Shown here in pieces: positions 19,713 to 30,708 of a DNA stretch of 64,000 nt; within the stretch, counting starts at the first letter, position 1; each line of letters begins with the position of its first letter. Source of the stretch: Akkermansiaceae bacterium (lineage in GTDB: Bacteria; Verrucomicrobiota; Verrucomicrobiia; Verrucomicrobiales; Akkermansiaceae); assembly GCA_021202525.1 (NCBI GenBank), contig JAJQCV010000028.1, positions 18,305 to 82,304 of the forward strand, in the 5' to 3' direction. Made by a program: the position numbers and the translations under genes. The notes beneath the pieces were generated by a model. It searched no databases. It worked only from the letters and a program-made list of their open reading frames with translations, and was not told where the DNA came from.

Positions 19713-20648
19713 TTACGGACGGTTGCCGTTCTCCCTCTTCCACGCGGCGGCCATCAGGGTCTGGAAATGGGGCGGCTCCGGCTCCCTGTCCACGATGTCC
19801 GTGTGAATGTTCCCGAATCCCGCTTCCTTCAGCATGCTCTCCAGGGCGGCGGGGGTAAAGCCCAGCCAGCGGTCCGCATACAGTTCCCGCGCCTCCTCCT
19901 GGCCGTGCTGGAGCAGGTCAAGAACGACCAGGCATCCGCCCGGTTTGAGGATGTTCCAGGCGGCTTCCAGCGCCTTGGCGGGCTTGTGCGCATGGTGCAG
20001 GGCCTGGCTGAGCAGGGCCAGATCCACCGTGCCGGGCTCAATGGGGGGGGATTCAATGTCTCCCAGACGGTATTCCAGATTGTCCAGACCGTGCTTGCGG
20101 GCCAGTTCCTGCCCCAGTTCCACCATGCTGGGGGAATTGTCCACCGCAATGACCCTTTTGGCGCTGGGGGAAATAAGCTGGGAGACGAATCCCTCTCCCG
20201 CCCCCAGGTCGGCGACAACGTCGTAATTCAGGATGCGGAGCAGCGCCCCGGCCAGCGCCTTCCATGAGCGGCCGGGGGCGTAATTCTTCCCCAGACGGCA
20301 CACCACTTCGTCAAAATAGGCCTGCGTGCGGTTTCTGCGCTTGTCCAGAATGACCTGGAGGGCCTTTTTGTCCGTCTCCGCCTCCGGCAGTTCCTCGCAG
20401 GCCTTCAGCGCTACGTTGTGCAGGTCGTCGGCCAGGGAAAGCGTGTAAAAGACGTTCTTGCCGGAGCGCGTGTCTTCCACCAGCCCTTCCTGCCGCAACT
20501 GGGCCAGCTGGGTGGAGATGCGGCTCTGCCCCATGCCGAGAATTTCCTGAAGTTCCGCAACGCTCAGGGATTCTTCATCCAGAACGTTGATGATGCGCAG
20601 ACGGGTGGGGTCTGTCAGGAGTTTTAGCGTTTTTAGGATTGACTTCAT
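19713..20648 (-). CDS. ArsR-family regulator fused to SAM-dependent methyltransferase domain (SahR-like)
   Basis: N-terminal wHTH LKLLTDPTRLRIINVLDEESLSVAELQEILGMGQSRISTQLAQLRQEGLV; C-terminal VADLGAGEGFVSQLISPSAKRVIAVDNSP and LKPGGCLVVLDLL. Divergent from metK-ahcY. Confidence 0.85.
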   Translation of the reverse strand: MKSILKTLKLLTDPTRLRIINVLDEESLSVAELQEILGMGQSRISTQLAQLRQEGLVEDTRSGKNVFYTLSLADDLHNVALKACEELPEAETDKKALQVILDKRRNRTQAYFDEVVCRLGKNYAPGRSWKALAGALLRILNYDVVADLGAGEGFVSQLISPSAKRVIAVDNSPSMVELGQELARKHGLDNLEYRLGDIESPPIEPGTVDLALLSQALHHAHKPAKALEAAWNILKPGGCLVVLDLLQHGQEEARELYADRWLGFTPAALESMLKEAGFGNIHTDIVDREPEPPHFQTLMAAAWKRENGNRP

Positions 20649-20660
20649 GGTGGAATAATA

Positions 20661-20686
20661 TATCAACGAATCACGATTTATCGATA
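20661..20686. promoter_or_regulatory. Candidate operator (imperfect palindrome) between ArsR-methyltransferase and metK
   Basis: TATCAACGAATCACGATTTATCGATA, imperfect dyad with AATC-AC-GATT core, in a 37 bp intergenic gap. Confidence 0.4.
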
Positions 20687-21870
20687 TGAGCAAAAACAAC
20701 CCTCACATCTTCACCTCGGAATCCGTGGGAGAAGGCCACCCGGACAAAGTGGCCGACTACATTTCCGACTCTATTTTAGACGCCTGCCTAGCTCAAGACA
20801 AAACTAGCCGCGTCGCGTGTGAAACCCTGGTGAAAAGCAACATGGTCATCATTGCCGGGGAACTGACGACCAAGGCGGTCATCAATCCGGAAAAAATCGC
20901 CCGCCAGGCCATTCGGGAGATCGGCTACTGCAACGGGAAGGATGACGACGTGTTCCATGCGGACACCGTCTTTTTCACGAACCTTCTCACGGAACAGTCT
21001 CCGGACATTGCGCAGGGCGTGGATGCCCGCGAGGTGAAGGGCAAGGGCCATGCGGAGCAGGGCGCGGGGGACCAGGGCATCATGTTCGGCTTTGCCACGA
21101 ACGAAACTCCGGAACTTCTCCCCGCCCCGATCGTGTTCGCCCACAGGATTCTCATTGAACTGGCCAAGCGCCGCAAGCGGGGCCATGTGGACTGGCTGCG
21201 CCCGGACTGCAAGTCCCAGGTGGCCGTGGCCTATGGCGAGGCCGGCCGCCCGGCCCATATTGAAAACGTGGTCATTTCCACCCAGCATACGGAGGACGTA
21301 AGCCATGAAACGATTTCCGACTACTGCAAAAAGCTGGTCAAAAGCGTCCTGCCTGAAGAACTGCTGGATGAAAAAACGGAATACTTCATCAACCCCACCG
21401 GCAAATTCGTGGTAGGCGGCCCCCATGGGGATTCCGGCCTGACGGGGCGCAAGATCATTGTGGACACGTACGGGGGCATGGGACGCCACGGTGGGGGTGC
21501 CTTCTCCGGCAAGGACCCGTCCAAGGTGGACCGCTCCGCCGCGTACATGTGCCGCTGGGTGGCCAAGCACATCGTGGCCGCCGGACTGGCGGACAAATGC
21601 GAGCTTCAGGTAGCCTACGCCATCGGCTACCCCACGCCGGTATCCATCCGCGTGGACACCTTCGGCACCGGAAAAGTGGCGGAAAACGTCATTGAAGACG
21701 CGCTGGAGGGCATCTTCTCCTTCAAACCCGCGGACATGGTCACCCAGCTGGACCTGCTGCGGCCCATCTACCGCCAGACCACCCATTACGGGCATTTCAC
21801 CAAGCCGGACCTCCCCTGGGAGACATTGGACGAAGCGCGCCTCGCATCCCTGAACAACCTCCTCCATTAA
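20686..21870 (+). CDS. metK: S-adenosylmethionine synthetase
   Basis: [62 protein letters not shown]. Confidence 0.97.
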   Translation: MSKNNPHIFTSESVGEGHPDKVADYISDSILDACLAQDKTSRVACETLVKSNMVIIAGELTTKAVINPEKIARQAIREIGYCNGKDDDVFHADTVFFTNLLTEQSPDIAQGVDAREVKGKGHAEQGAGDQGIMFGFATNETPELLPAPIVFAHRILIELAKRRKRGHVDWLRPDCKSQVAVAYGEAGRPAHIENVVISTQHTEDVSHETISDYCKKLVKSVLPEELLDEKTEYFINPTGKFVVGGPHGDSGLTGRKIIVDTYGGMGRHGGGAFSGKDPSKVDRSAAYMCRWVAKHIVAAGLADKCELQVAYAIGYPTPVSIRVDTFGTGKVAENVIEDALEGIFSFKPADMVTQLDLLRPIYRQTTHYGHFTKPDLPWETLDEARLASLNNLLH

Positions 21871-21890
21871 TCCATCACCAGACTGACAGC

Positions 21891-23306
21891 ATGTTTTCAG
21901 AAACGGAACACTACAAGGTGCGCGACATCAGCCTTGCCGGCTTCGGCCGCAAGGAGCTGGACATCGCCGAACATGAAATGCCCGGCCTGATGGCCGTGCG
22001 TGAAAAATACGCCGCTTCCCGGCCTCTGGACGGAGTGCGCATCATGGGCTCCCTGCACATGACCGTGCAGACCGCCGTACTCATTGAAACGCTCACGGCG
22101 CTGGGCGCCTCCGTCCGGTGGGCAAGCTGCAACATCTTTTCCACCCAGGACCATGCCGCCGCCGCCATCGCCGAATCCGGCACGCCCGTTTTTGCCTGGA
22201 AAGGGGAGACCCTCAAGGAATACTGGGACTGTACCTGGAAGGCCATGAACTTCCCCGGCGGCCTGGGGCCGCAATTGATTGTTGACGACGGCGGGGATGC
22301 CACACTGCTCATCCACCGCGGCTATGAAATGGAAAACGGATGCGACTGGGTGAACACCCCGTCCGAATCCGAGGAAGAACAGGTCATCAAGGACCTGCTG
22401 AAAAAAATCTCCGCGGAAACGCCGGGCATCTTCCACCGCTGGCTGCCTGAACTCAAGGGCGTTTCCGAGGAAACGACCACGGGCGTGCACCGCCTGTACC
22501 AGATGCAGGCCGCCGGAAGGCTTCTGATTCCCGCTATCAACGTGAACGACTCCGTAACCAAATCCAAATTCGACAACCTGTACGGCTGCCGCGAATCCCT
22601 GGTGGACGGCATCAAGCGCGCTACGGACGTGATGATCGCGGGCAAGGTGGCCGTGGTCTGCGGCTACGGAGACGTGGGAAAGGGCTGTGCGCAATCCCTG
22701 CGCGGCATGGGTGCCCAGGTGGTAGTGACGGAAGTCGATCCCATCTGCGCCCTCCAGGCCGCCATGGAAGGCTACCGCGTCCTGACGGTGGAGGACACGC
22801 TGGGCTGGGCGGACATTTACGTGACCACCACGGGCAACTGCAACATCATCCGCATTGAACACATGGAGAAAATGAAGGACCAGGCCATTGTGTGCAACAT
22901 AGGCCACTTCGACAATGAAATCCAGGTGCACAAGCTCCAGACCTACCCCGGCATCAGGCATCTGAACATCAAGCCGCAAGTGGACCGCTACACCTTCCCC
23001 TCCGGCAACAGCCTGTACCTGCTGGCGGAAGGCCGCCTGGTGAACCTGGGCTGCGCCACGGGCCATCCCAGCTTTGTGATGTCCAACAGCTTCGCCAACC
23101 AGGTTCTGGCCCAGCTTGAACTGTGGAACACCCGTGAAACCCGTTCCGTGGGCGTGGAAGTGCTGCCCAAGGTGCTGGACGAGGAAGTCGCCCGCCTGCA
23201 CCTGGACAAGATCGGCTGCAAGCTCACCGTCCTCAGCCCGGAACAGGCGGACTACATCGGCGTTCCCGTGGAAGGCCCCTACAAGCCGGACTTCTACCGG
23301 TATTAG
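21891..23306 (+). CDS. ahcY: Adenosylhomocysteinase
   Basis: [53 protein letters not shown]-terminal KPDFYRY. Confidence 0.97.
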   Translation: MFSETEHYKVRDISLAGFGRKELDIAEHEMPGLMAVREKYAASRPLDGVRIMGSLHMTVQTAVLIETLTALGASVRWASCNIFSTQDHAAAAIAESGTPVFAWKGETLKEYWDCTWKAMNFPGGLGPQLIVDDGGDATLLIHRGYEMENGCDWVNTPSESEEEQVIKDLLKKISAETPGIFHRWLPELKGVSEETTTGVHRLYQMQAAGRLLIPAINVNDSVTKSKFDNLYGCRESLVDGIKRATDVMIAGKVAVVCGYGDVGKGCAQSLRGMGAQVVVTEVDPICALQAAMEGYRVLTVEDTLGWADIYVTTTGNCNIIRIEHMEKMKDQAIVCNIGHFDNEIQVHKLQTYPGIRHLNIKPQVDRYTFPSGNSLYLLAEGRLVNLGCATGHPSFVMSNSFANQVLAQLELWNTRETRSVGVEVLPKVLDEEVARLHLDKIGCKLTVLSPEQADYIGVPVEGPYKPDFYRY

Positions 23307-23349
23307 AACAGGACGGAGAAAACGGCCGTCCGTATTTCTCCTTGCATGG

Positions 23350-23375
23350 CCGCAGCCCCTTGTTGGTGGCTGCGG
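23350..23375 (+). terminator. Hairpin downstream of ahcY
   Basis: CCGCAGCC-N10-GGCTGCGG then CAGTTTT. Confidence 0.5.
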
Positions 23376-23562
23376 CAGTTTTATGTTCAATAATGCCGCA
23401 AGAGGGGAAACTCCTTTTTGCCTCTGCTTTTGCTGTCCCGTATTTCCTGGGAATAAAAATATCGCGCGTCCGTCAAACCGAATTCAGAAGAGTGAACGGC
23501 ATTCTTCCATGTCAGGAAAAACGGCGGTGATGAATCGGGAATATAACGTATTTGAAATAAAA

Positions 23563-23586
23563 AAGCGCCGGAAAATTCCGGCGCTT
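23563..23586. terminator. Hairpin terminator serving the convergent sulfatase
   Basis: AAGCGCCGGAA-aa-TTCCGGCGCTT flanked by an A-run on the + strand (T-run on the - strand). Confidence 0.75.
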
Positions 23587-23614
23587 GGAAAGGAAGGATT
23601 GACGGACCGCCCCG

Positions 23615-25276
23615 TTACCAGGTGGCGTCAAATTTGGGAATGGGCGTACCTTTTCCTCCGGGACAGTTTTCCGGGACTTTGTAGGCTTTCCGGAGTTCCT
23701 GGTAGCGCTTCTTGAGCTGTTCCACGGTGGTTTTGTAGGCCGGATCGTCAATGACATTCTTCATCTGCATGGGGTCCTTCTGCATGTCGAAGAGCATCCA
23801 TTCGTCGCTTGTCCAGATGTAGGAAAGCGTGTAGCGGTCCGTCCGGATGCCGTCGTGGCGCGGAGCGTTGTGTTCGCCGGGATTCTCGTAGAAGCAGTAG
23901 TAAATGGCATCCCTCCATTGGTCCGGCTTCTTGTTCGTAAAGGCCGTCGGGAGCAGGGAAACGCCCTGGAACGTGTTCATGTTCTCCGGCGTGTCGGCCC
24001 CGGCCGCGGAGACGATGGTGGGGGCATAGTCGATGTTCTGCACCATCGTCTTGTTGCGCGTGCCCGCGGGAATCTTTCCGGGCCATTTCATGATGAGCGG
24101 CATGCGGAGTGATTCTTCAAAAATCCAGCGCTTGTCGTACATGCCGTGCTCGCCCATGTAAAAGCCCTGGTCCCCGCAATAGATGACCAGCGTGTCCTTG
24201 GAAAGGCCTTCCTTGTCCAGATACTGCATGAGGCGGCCGATGCTGTCGTCCACGGAAAGCAGGCAGCCCAGATAGTCTTCCATGTACGCGTGCCATTTCC
24301 ATTCGGCAAAGGCTTTCGGATCTTTCAGCTTGCCGGATTTCATGCCGTCCACCAGGGACTTGGTGCGCTTGGCGTAATAATCCGTCCACTTCTTCCGTTC
24401 TTCCGGCGTCATGCGGCCCAGTTCCCCCAGATCCCAGCCGTAGCCGGGGGAGACGATGTTTTTGCGCATCTCTTCCGGCACCTGGTCCTTGAGAACCTTG
24501 AGATCGGAATAGATCGCCATGTGTCTGGCGACGGTCTGCTGGTTTTTCTTCAGGAACTCCGGACGGTTGGCGTAATCGTCGTGGAAATTGGCGGGTGGTG
24601 TCAGCCGGGACGTGTTTACCTTGCCCAGGTGGCGCAGGGCGGGGCACCAGGCGCGGTGGGGAGCCTTGTGGCCCACCACGAGCAGGAAGGGCTTGTCCTT
24701 GTCGCGGTTCTCCAGCCACTGGATGGACTTGTCCGTCACGACGTCCGTGGCATATCCGGGAAAGCGCTTTGTCTGGCGTCCCTTGCCGTCCGGCTTGGGG
24801 ATGATGAAGTCCGGATTGTAATAGCTGCCCTGGCCGGGGAAAATTTCCCAGGTATCAAATCCGGTGGGGTTGGATTCCAAATGCCATTTCCCGAACAGGG
24901 CCGTCTGGTAGCCGGCCTTTTGCAGCATTTTCGGATAAGTCGGCTGGGAGCCGTCCAGAGGATGCTGGCCGTTGAAAACGAAACCGTTCATGTGGGAATG
25001 CCGCCCGGTCAGGATGCAGGCGCGCGACGGGCCGCACAGGGAATTGGCGCAATAGCTGCGGTCAAAAACCATGCCCTGTTTGGCCAGTTTGTTGAAATTG
25101 GGCAGGGCAACGGGGGAATCATGCTTGCTGGTGCCCAGCGTCTGGTAGGCGTGGTCATCCGTAATGATGAACAGGATGTTCGGCTTTTTATCCTTTCCGG
25201 ACGCAGTCTGCGCCATCAGGGGAGAGGCCGCCAGCAGGACCAGCGTTCCGGCGATGATGGTTTTTAGAGAGGTCAT
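23615..25276 (-). CDS. Secreted sulfatase (Cys-type, formylglycine-dependent)
   Basis: Signal peptide [41 protein letters not shown]; motif [15 protein letters not shown]. Confidence 0.93.
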   Translation of the reverse strand: MTSLKTIIAGTLVLLAASPLMAQTASGKDKKPNILFIITDDHAYQTLGTSKHDSPVALPNFNKLAKQGMVFDRSYCANSLCGPSRACILTGRHSHMNGFVFNGQHPLDGSQPTYPKMLQKAGYQTALFGKWHLESNPTGFDTWEIFPGQGSYYNPDFIIPKPDGKGRQTKRFPGYATDVVTDKSIQWLENRDKDKPFLLVVGHKAPHRAWCPALRHLGKVNTSRLTPPANFHDDYANRPEFLKKNQQTVARHMAIYSDLKVLKDQVPEEMRKNIVSPGYGWDLGELGRMTPEERKKWTDYYAKRTKSLVDGMKSGKLKDPKAFAEWKWHAYMEDYLGCLLSVDDSIGRLMQYLDKEGLSKDTLVIYCGDQGFYMGEHGMYDKRWIFEESLRMPLIMKWPGKIPAGTRNKTMVQNIDYAPTIVSAAGADTPENMNTFQGVSLLPTAFTNKKPDQWRDAIYYCFYENPGEHNAPRHDGIRTDRYTLSYIWTSDEWMLFDMQKDPMQMKNVIDDPAYKTTVEQLKKRYQELRKAYKVPENCPGGKGTPIPKFDATW

Positions 25277-25363
25277 AGTGGTGAAGGATATAGAACGCAC
25301 GCACCATGTCAATGTCATAGGATTCCTTTTGCCGTGATTCTGCGTTATGGTACAATAATCTCC

Positions 25364-27262
25364 ATGTATTCCTCCTCTTTGGAAGATGCGCTGCGCCGGT
25401 TCGGCAAACGGGAATTCCGCCCCATGCAGCGGGAACTGATGGAATGTGCCCTGCGCGGCCGTTCCTGCATCGGCATCCTCCCCACGGGGTCCGGCAAAAG
25501 CCTTTGCTACCAGATTCCCGCAGTTCTGATGGACGGAGTGACTGTGGTGGTTTCCCCCCTCATTGCGCTGATGCGGGACCAGGTATCGGGACTGGAAAAA
25601 CTGGGCGTGGCCGCGGCGCGGTATGATTCCTCTCTGAGTGATGAAGAAAAGGAGGCCTTGATGGCTTCCTTGAAATCCGGCGGCGTCCGTCTGTTGTTCG
25701 CCGCTCCGGAATCCCTGGAATCTCCGTGGATGAAACAGGCGCTGGAGCATGTTTCTCCCGGCCTGTTCGTTGTGGACGAGGCCCATTGCCTGTCCGAATG
25801 GGGCCACAGTTTCAGGCCCGATTATCTGGGATTGCCGGATTTCTTCAAAAAATACGGCTTCCGGAGCGTCATGGCTCTTACGGCTACGGCTACGGAACGG
25901 GTCTGCCGCGATTTGTCCGGCCTGTTTGACGTGCAGGAGGAATGCGTCTTCCGGGCCGCTCCCTACCGGGAGAATATCCTCCGGCATGTGGAAGTTCTGC
26001 CGGAACGGGACAAAACAGCGCGGGTGATTGAATTTTTACGGAACGGCGCCCACCGTCCCGCCGTGGTCTATGCACGCACCCGGAAGGATGCGGAAAGCCT
26101 GTCCTATGAACTGGGTCGTGCCGGATTTGTCGCCAAATCCTATCATGCGGGCATGCCTCCGGAAACGCGTGCCGGGGTTCAGGATGACTTTTTGAAGGGG
26201 ACGGCGGACGTCCTTGTGGCAACGATCGCATTCGGCATGGGAATCGACAAGCCGGACGTGCGTTCCGTCATCCATTACCATCCGCCGTCCAGCCTGGAAG
26301 CCTATGTTCAGGAATCCGGCCGTGCGGGACGCGATGGACTGCCCTCGGCAAGCCTGGTGATGCTGTCTTCACGGGACGGCGTGGCGGTGGAAAACCGTTT
26401 GCGAGCTTCCGTACCGGACTGGTCCGGGGTGAAGGGGCTGCTTTCCTCTCTGGCGCCAAAGGGGGAGCATATTGTCTCCCTGTATGAGGCGTCTGCCGTT
26501 CATGACCTGCCTGATGTGGTTGTGGACAGGATTCTGTTTGATCTGAAACGCCGGGGGCTCCTGACGGAACGGGGGGCCGGATATAAATACTACAAGGTTC
26601 GCCCCTTGTTCCGCATGGAGGAAATATTGTGCGGGCGCGAAGAAGAGGAAGGCGCCTTTCTGCAATGGCTGGATGGCCACCGCGAAGGGCAAGTGCTGGA
26701 TTTGGCCGTTGAATGCGGGATTCCATGGGAAGAGGCGGCAGCTCGGCTTGAGGACCTGGGCCTTTCAGGTGAATGGAAAGTGGAACAAAGGCAAACGGCT
26801 TTGCTCCTCTATTCGGAAGGATTTCCCGTGAATGAGACTGTGGAGGAATTGATGCAGTACTTCACCGGCGCCCTGCATCATGGGCTGGAACGCTGGGAAC
26901 TCTGCGTTTCCGCCCTGACGGCGGAAGCCTGCCTCAACAGGAGGCTGGACGAATACTTCGGGTTTGAAAAGGCCGGGCCGTCCTGCGGCCATTGCCCTGC
27001 CTGCTGCCGCGCCGTGCCCGTGAAGATGGAGGCGGAAGAAGAAGAGCCGTGGACGGAGGAACTCCGCGGAGCGGTGATGGAACTGGCCGGTCAAAGAAAG
27101 GCCGCCCTGTCCCGGCCTTCCCAGATGACGCGGTTTCTGCTGGGGCTGGCGTCCCCGGCGGCCATGCGCTCCCGGCTGTGGGGACATCCCCTATATGGAG
27201 CCCTGGCGGAACGGAAGTGGGAAGACGTGTGGATTGAAGCGCGTGCCCTGATGGAGGAATGA
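25364..27262 (+). CDS. recQ: RecQ-family ATP-dependent DNA helicase
   Basis: [76 protein letters not shown]. Confidence 0.95.
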   Translation: MYSSSLEDALRRFGKREFRPMQRELMECALRGRSCIGILPTGSGKSLCYQIPAVLMDGVTVVVSPLIALMRDQVSGLEKLGVAAARYDSSLSDEEKEALMASLKSGGVRLLFAAPESLESPWMKQALEHVSPGLFVVDEAHCLSEWGHSFRPDYLGLPDFFKKYGFRSVMALTATATERVCRDLSGLFDVQEECVFRAAPYRENILRHVEVLPERDKTARVIEFLRNGAHRPAVVYARTRKDAESLSYELGRAGFVAKSYHAGMPPETRAGVQDDFLKGTADVLVATIAFGMGIDKPDVRSVIHYHPPSSLEAYVQESGRAGRDGLPSASLVMLSSRDGVAVENRLRASVPDWSGVKGLLSSLAPKGEHIVSLYEASAVHDLPDVVVDRILFDLKRRGLLTERGAGYKYYKVRPLFRMEEILCGREEEEGAFLQWLDGHREGQVLDLAVECGIPWEEAAARLEDLGLSGEWKVEQRQTALLLYSEGFPVNETVEELMQYFTGALHHGLERWELCVSALTAEACLNRRLDEYFGFEKAGPSCGHCPACCRAVPVKMEAEEEEPWTEELRGAVMELAGQRKAALSRPSQMTRFLLGLASPAAMRSRLWGHPLYGALAERKWEDVWIEARALMEE

Positions 27263-27265
27263 GGG

Positions 27266-28459
27266 CTACTGTTTGCTGTGGGCGCTCTCATAAGCGACAA
27301 TAATGCGTCTGCAGGAATTGGTGGCGTGCAGCCGGTCGCACCAGTATCTGGAAATCTCATCGGGATCGCGGTTTCCGCTTTCCCAGCAACGGATTTCCTC
27401 CAGCAGGGCATCAGCCAGGCTTTCCGGTGTATTCTGGGAACTCAGTGTCCCGGAATCATGGGAAACATACCATTGCAGGCAGTTTAACTGCGGCATGATA
27501 TGAGGGCCTGCAATGGAAGCTCCTGCACAAAGGGCTTCTCCGGAAACGATGTGGGAGCTTTCATAGCGGGATGTGCACAGGTTGATTTTTGCTTTGGCAT
27601 AGACCTGAAGGAGTGCCTGGTTGGGGACGGACCCGGCCAGCCGGATGCGCGCCTGCTGCTCAGGCGGTAATGATTGATGCCATGCGTGCATGAATGGCGG
27701 TATTTTCCCGTATATTTCAATATCCCAGGTCAGATGCCGGCTCGTAACTATTTCCAGTGTGCGCATGAGAAGTTCCGGATTTTTTTGAAAATGATCGTCC
27801 CAGCGGCCAATGGCCAGGATGAGGTTTTGTTTGCGGGATCCGGGCTTCCACGCATTGCGTTGTGAAATGGGAGCGGGAATGAGAATGAACTTTTCACAAA
27901 TTTCTTTGCCGTAAAGCCATTGGCGGTCGCGGACGGAAGCCAGGGAGTCAGGCAGCGGGAAGGAAATAAGGTCTGCCATGCTCCAGTGTCTTTTCCTTCC
28001 TGAATCCAGCGCGCCGATAGTATGGGATTTGACCATGCGCAGGCAGGCGCGGATGGAACCTTTCAGGGGGCCGTTCCGGCTCTTTTCCATTGTCCATAGA
28101 TGGCGGGTAAGCGTTTTCCAGTGGCTCCAAGGATAGTACAAGCCGGAGGTATCCATGTAGGAGACCAGGTAAATGCCCGCTTCATGCACGGCACGGACAA
28201 TGGGCGTGTATTTTCCCATGCCCCAGGCGTAGAGCACCAGTCCGTCGATACCCAGGGACTTCCACCATGCGGGGTCTTCCAGATTGGCATAGTCGGTCCG
28301 GATCAGGTCGGGGTCGTCTCCTTCCTGGACGGGGGTGGGCATGATGGCCTTGCTTTCTATTCCGATTTCCTGGAATGCCTTGCAGAAGGCCCCGGAATCA
28401 CGGCAGAAAAAAGTATGGTCTCCTTTAAAAGGAACAGGAGTGCAGGTATACCATTTCAT
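27266..28459 (-). CDS. Putative glycosyltransferase
   Basis: GT-B-like C-terminal half (ILAIGRWDDHFQKNPELLMRTLEIV, RIRLAGSVPNQALLQVYAKAKINLCTSRYESSHIVSGEALCAGA); adjacent to another glycosyltransferase. Confidence 0.65.
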   Translation of the reverse strand: MKWYTCTPVPFKGDHTFFCRDSGAFCKAFQEIGIESKAIMPTPVQEGDDPDLIRTDYANLEDPAWWKSLGIDGLVLYAWGMGKYTPIVRAVHEAGIYLVSYMDTSGLYYPWSHWKTLTRHLWTMEKSRNGPLKGSIRACLRMVKSHTIGALDSGRKRHWSMADLISFPLPDSLASVRDRQWLYGKEICEKFILIPAPISQRNAWKPGSRKQNLILAIGRWDDHFQKNPELLMRTLEIVTSRHLTWDIEIYGKIPPFMHAWHQSLPPEQQARIRLAGSVPNQALLQVYAKAKINLCTSRYESSHIVSGEALCAGASIAGPHIMPQLNCLQWYVSHDSGTLSSQNTPESLADALLEEIRCWESGNRDPDEISRYWCDRLHATNSCRRIIVAYESAHSKQ

Positions 28460-28475
28460 GGGAAAATATATATTT

Positions 28476-29660
28476 TTAGTGAAGGATAGACAATTCCTTG
28501 AAAACCTCACTGATGGATTGCAGCCATGCGGAGGAAGAATAGCGCGTGGAGAGAAGGCTCTGTCCATGCATCCCCATGACGGGCCAGCGCTCTTCTTCCG
28601 TGAAGGCCGTGTTCAAGGCTTTTGCCAGGCCGTCGGGCGACGGCTCTTCCGCAATCCATCCGTTTTGCCCGTGCGTGACAAGTTCCGGCAGTCCCCCGCA
28701 CGGAGAAACGACGATGGGGCTTGCGTGAAGCCACGATTCCAGAACGACCATTCCAAAGGTTTCCTCCCACAAGGACGGAGCGACGGAAAGGCCGCAGCTT
28801 GAGCGGATGGAGCCCTGTTTCTCATGGGGAACAAACCCGGTCAGGCATACTGAGCGGAGACGGTGGGCGGCGATGTAGTTTTCCAGTTCCCGGCGCAAAG
28901 GGCCGTCCCCCATCACATAAAGAGTGCGGTTTTCGGGGGAAAGGGTTTTCCAGGCTTGCAGCAATTGAAGTACCCCTTTTTCACGGGTAAGGCGCCCGGT
29001 ATAAAGGACGTCCCTGCGGGATTGGGTGGGAACGGGGAGAGGGCTTTCCCGAATGTAGTGCGGAATGACTTTCAGCCTGTCTTCGGGAATTCCGGATTGA
29101 ACGAGAAGTTCCTTCTGCCTCCGGCTGACGGCAATGTAGCGGGAAAGCCTGTTCCATACTTCCATTCTGCGTGTTTTGGAAAGGGCCGCCGCCGCCAGCA
29201 TGGAAGCCGTCGCGCTGCCTCTCCAACAGCGGTGCAGGACGCCGGGAAGGTAATTGCCTTGATTGCAGGAAAAACAGGGAGAGTCTCCACGGTGGAATAC
29301 CCCATTGAGGCATCCGGCCCTGTAATTATGCATGTAGTGGATAATGGGGACGGCCTGTTGCAGGGCAAGTTCATAGACACACGGGGACATGGCCGGGAAC
29401 GTGTTGTGAATGATCCATGCGTCATAATCGCGTTCGTGAAGACATTGGCGGAGCTTTTTCTCCACGTCCCGGTTATGGAGCATATAGCGCATTTTGGTCC
29501 ATTTGCCATGCGGACTGTGAAGAAGTTCTGAGGTCGAATAAACAAAGGGAGTGATGTCGGCAATCGAATTCAGGGTTCCCGTGAAGGCATTGAAACAGAC
29601 TTCCTCCCCTCCAACCTCTCCGTAACGGCTGAAAATATGTAGAATCCGGGGCCGGTTCAT
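28476..29660 (-). CDS. Glycosyltransferase family 4-type protein
   Basis: VLYTGRLTREKGVLQLLQAWKTL, GLSVAPSLWEETFGMVVLESWLHASPIVVSPCGGLPELV. Confidence 0.9.
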   Translation of the reverse strand: MNRPRILHIFSRYGEVGGEEVCFNAFTGTLNSIADITPFVYSTSELLHSPHGKWTKMRYMLHNRDVEKKLRQCLHERDYDAWIIHNTFPAMSPCVYELALQQAVPIIHYMHNYRAGCLNGVFHRGDSPCFSCNQGNYLPGVLHRCWRGSATASMLAAAALSKTRRMEVWNRLSRYIAVSRRQKELLVQSGIPEDRLKVIPHYIRESPLPVPTQSRRDVLYTGRLTREKGVLQLLQAWKTLSPENRTLYVMGDGPLRRELENYIAAHRLRSVCLTGFVPHEKQGSIRSSCGLSVAPSLWEETFGMVVLESWLHASPIVVSPCGGLPELVTHGQNGWIAEEPSPDGLAKALNTAFTEEERWPVMGMHGQSLLSTRYSSSAWLQSISEVFKELSILH

Positions 29661-29679
29661 GAATGAAACTGGATAAGGC

Positions 29680-30708
29680 TTATCCCTGGAGCTGCCTCCT
29701 GAGTCTTGCGGGGTCTTTCATCAATTCCTTCTGGATGGCTTCCTGCTGCTGGCGCAGGCGGTCTTCCCGGGTCTGGAGGGCTCTCTTGCCCGGCCCCTGG
29801 CCGGGATTGACAAAGGGGTTGTTGTCCCCCCACTTGGACCAGGGGCCGCGGGGAATGCGGTAGAATTCCACAAAGCGCCAGTGGACGATGGCCGTTCCGC
29901 CGGGAATGCCCAGATAATCGCGCACGGCGGGGGAAATGTCGATTCCGGCCCCCTTGTTGTGCGTGTTGACGGGGGGCTTGTCGCCAAAAACGTAGGGCCA
30001 GTCCTCCGTGGTGAACGGGCCGCAGTCCTCCCATTGGGCAAAGCAGCTCCGCTTGTTGTAGATGATCTGCACCCATCTTCCCTTGCAGACGGATTGTCCC
30101 TTCCCGGAGAATTCCCGGTGGAACCAGGGGATGACGCGGGAGGCTTCCGGCTTGTGCTCCCCCTTGCAGACGTCGTTGTAGGGAAGGGCCACATAAAAGG
30201 GATTCTGCCTGGGAATAAAGGTCTTGGGCCGGAAATCCATCGTGCGGTGCAGCGGGTCCGGATTATCGAACCCGCCGAAGTTTTCCTTCCACGCGGAATC
30301 CCAGGAGCTTTTGTGGTTGGCTACCGGATTGCGCTCCGTGGCGTCTTCCCCCACCCAGAACACGGTGGCGGTGATGTTGAGCCGCCACGGATAGGTCCCG
30401 GGGCTTTGCGGAGCCGTCCGGGGAAGGATGCGCGGCTGGGGTGCCGGTCGCTTGCCTGCTCCGTTCGCCGTAGGGGATTTGACGACTACGCCGGGCAGCG
30501 GGTCCCGGCGCGTGGGGGTGATGACGACGGGGCCTCTGGGCCGTTCCGTGCTGGACAGGGCGCGGGCGGCGGTTCGTCCGGCCTGGATGTCGGCGCGGGC
30601 ATTGCCCGCCGGTACGGCGGCCAGCAGCGGCAGCAGGCATGCGGCAAGAGAGGGTTTCCAGCAGGAACCCTTCCATGATGCCTGTTGACGCTGCCTGTGA
30701 TTTACCAT
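29680..30708 (-). CDS. Hypothetical exported protein, possibly double-psi beta-barrel-like
   Basis: Signal-like N-terminus MVNHRQRQQASWKGSCWKPSLAACLLPLLAAVPAGNARA; SCFAQWEDCGPF...GIDISPAVRDYLGIPGGTAIVHWRFV resembles DPBB 'DLSP' layouts. Confidence 0.55.
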   Translation of the reverse strand: MVNHRQRQQASWKGSCWKPSLAACLLPLLAAVPAGNARADIQAGRTAARALSSTERPRGPVVITPTRRDPLPGVVVKSPTANGAGKRPAPQPRILPRTAPQSPGTYPWRLNITATVFWVGEDATERNPVANHKSSWDSAWKENFGGFDNPDPLHRTMDFRPKTFIPRQNPFYVALPYNDVCKGEHKPEASRVIPWFHREFSGKGQSVCKGRWVQIIYNKRSCFAQWEDCGPFTTEDWPYVFGDKPPVNTHNKGAGIDISPAVRDYLGIPGGTAIVHWRFVEFYRIPRGPWSKWGDNNPFVNPGQGPGKRALQTREDRLRQQQEAIQKELMKDPARLRRQLQG

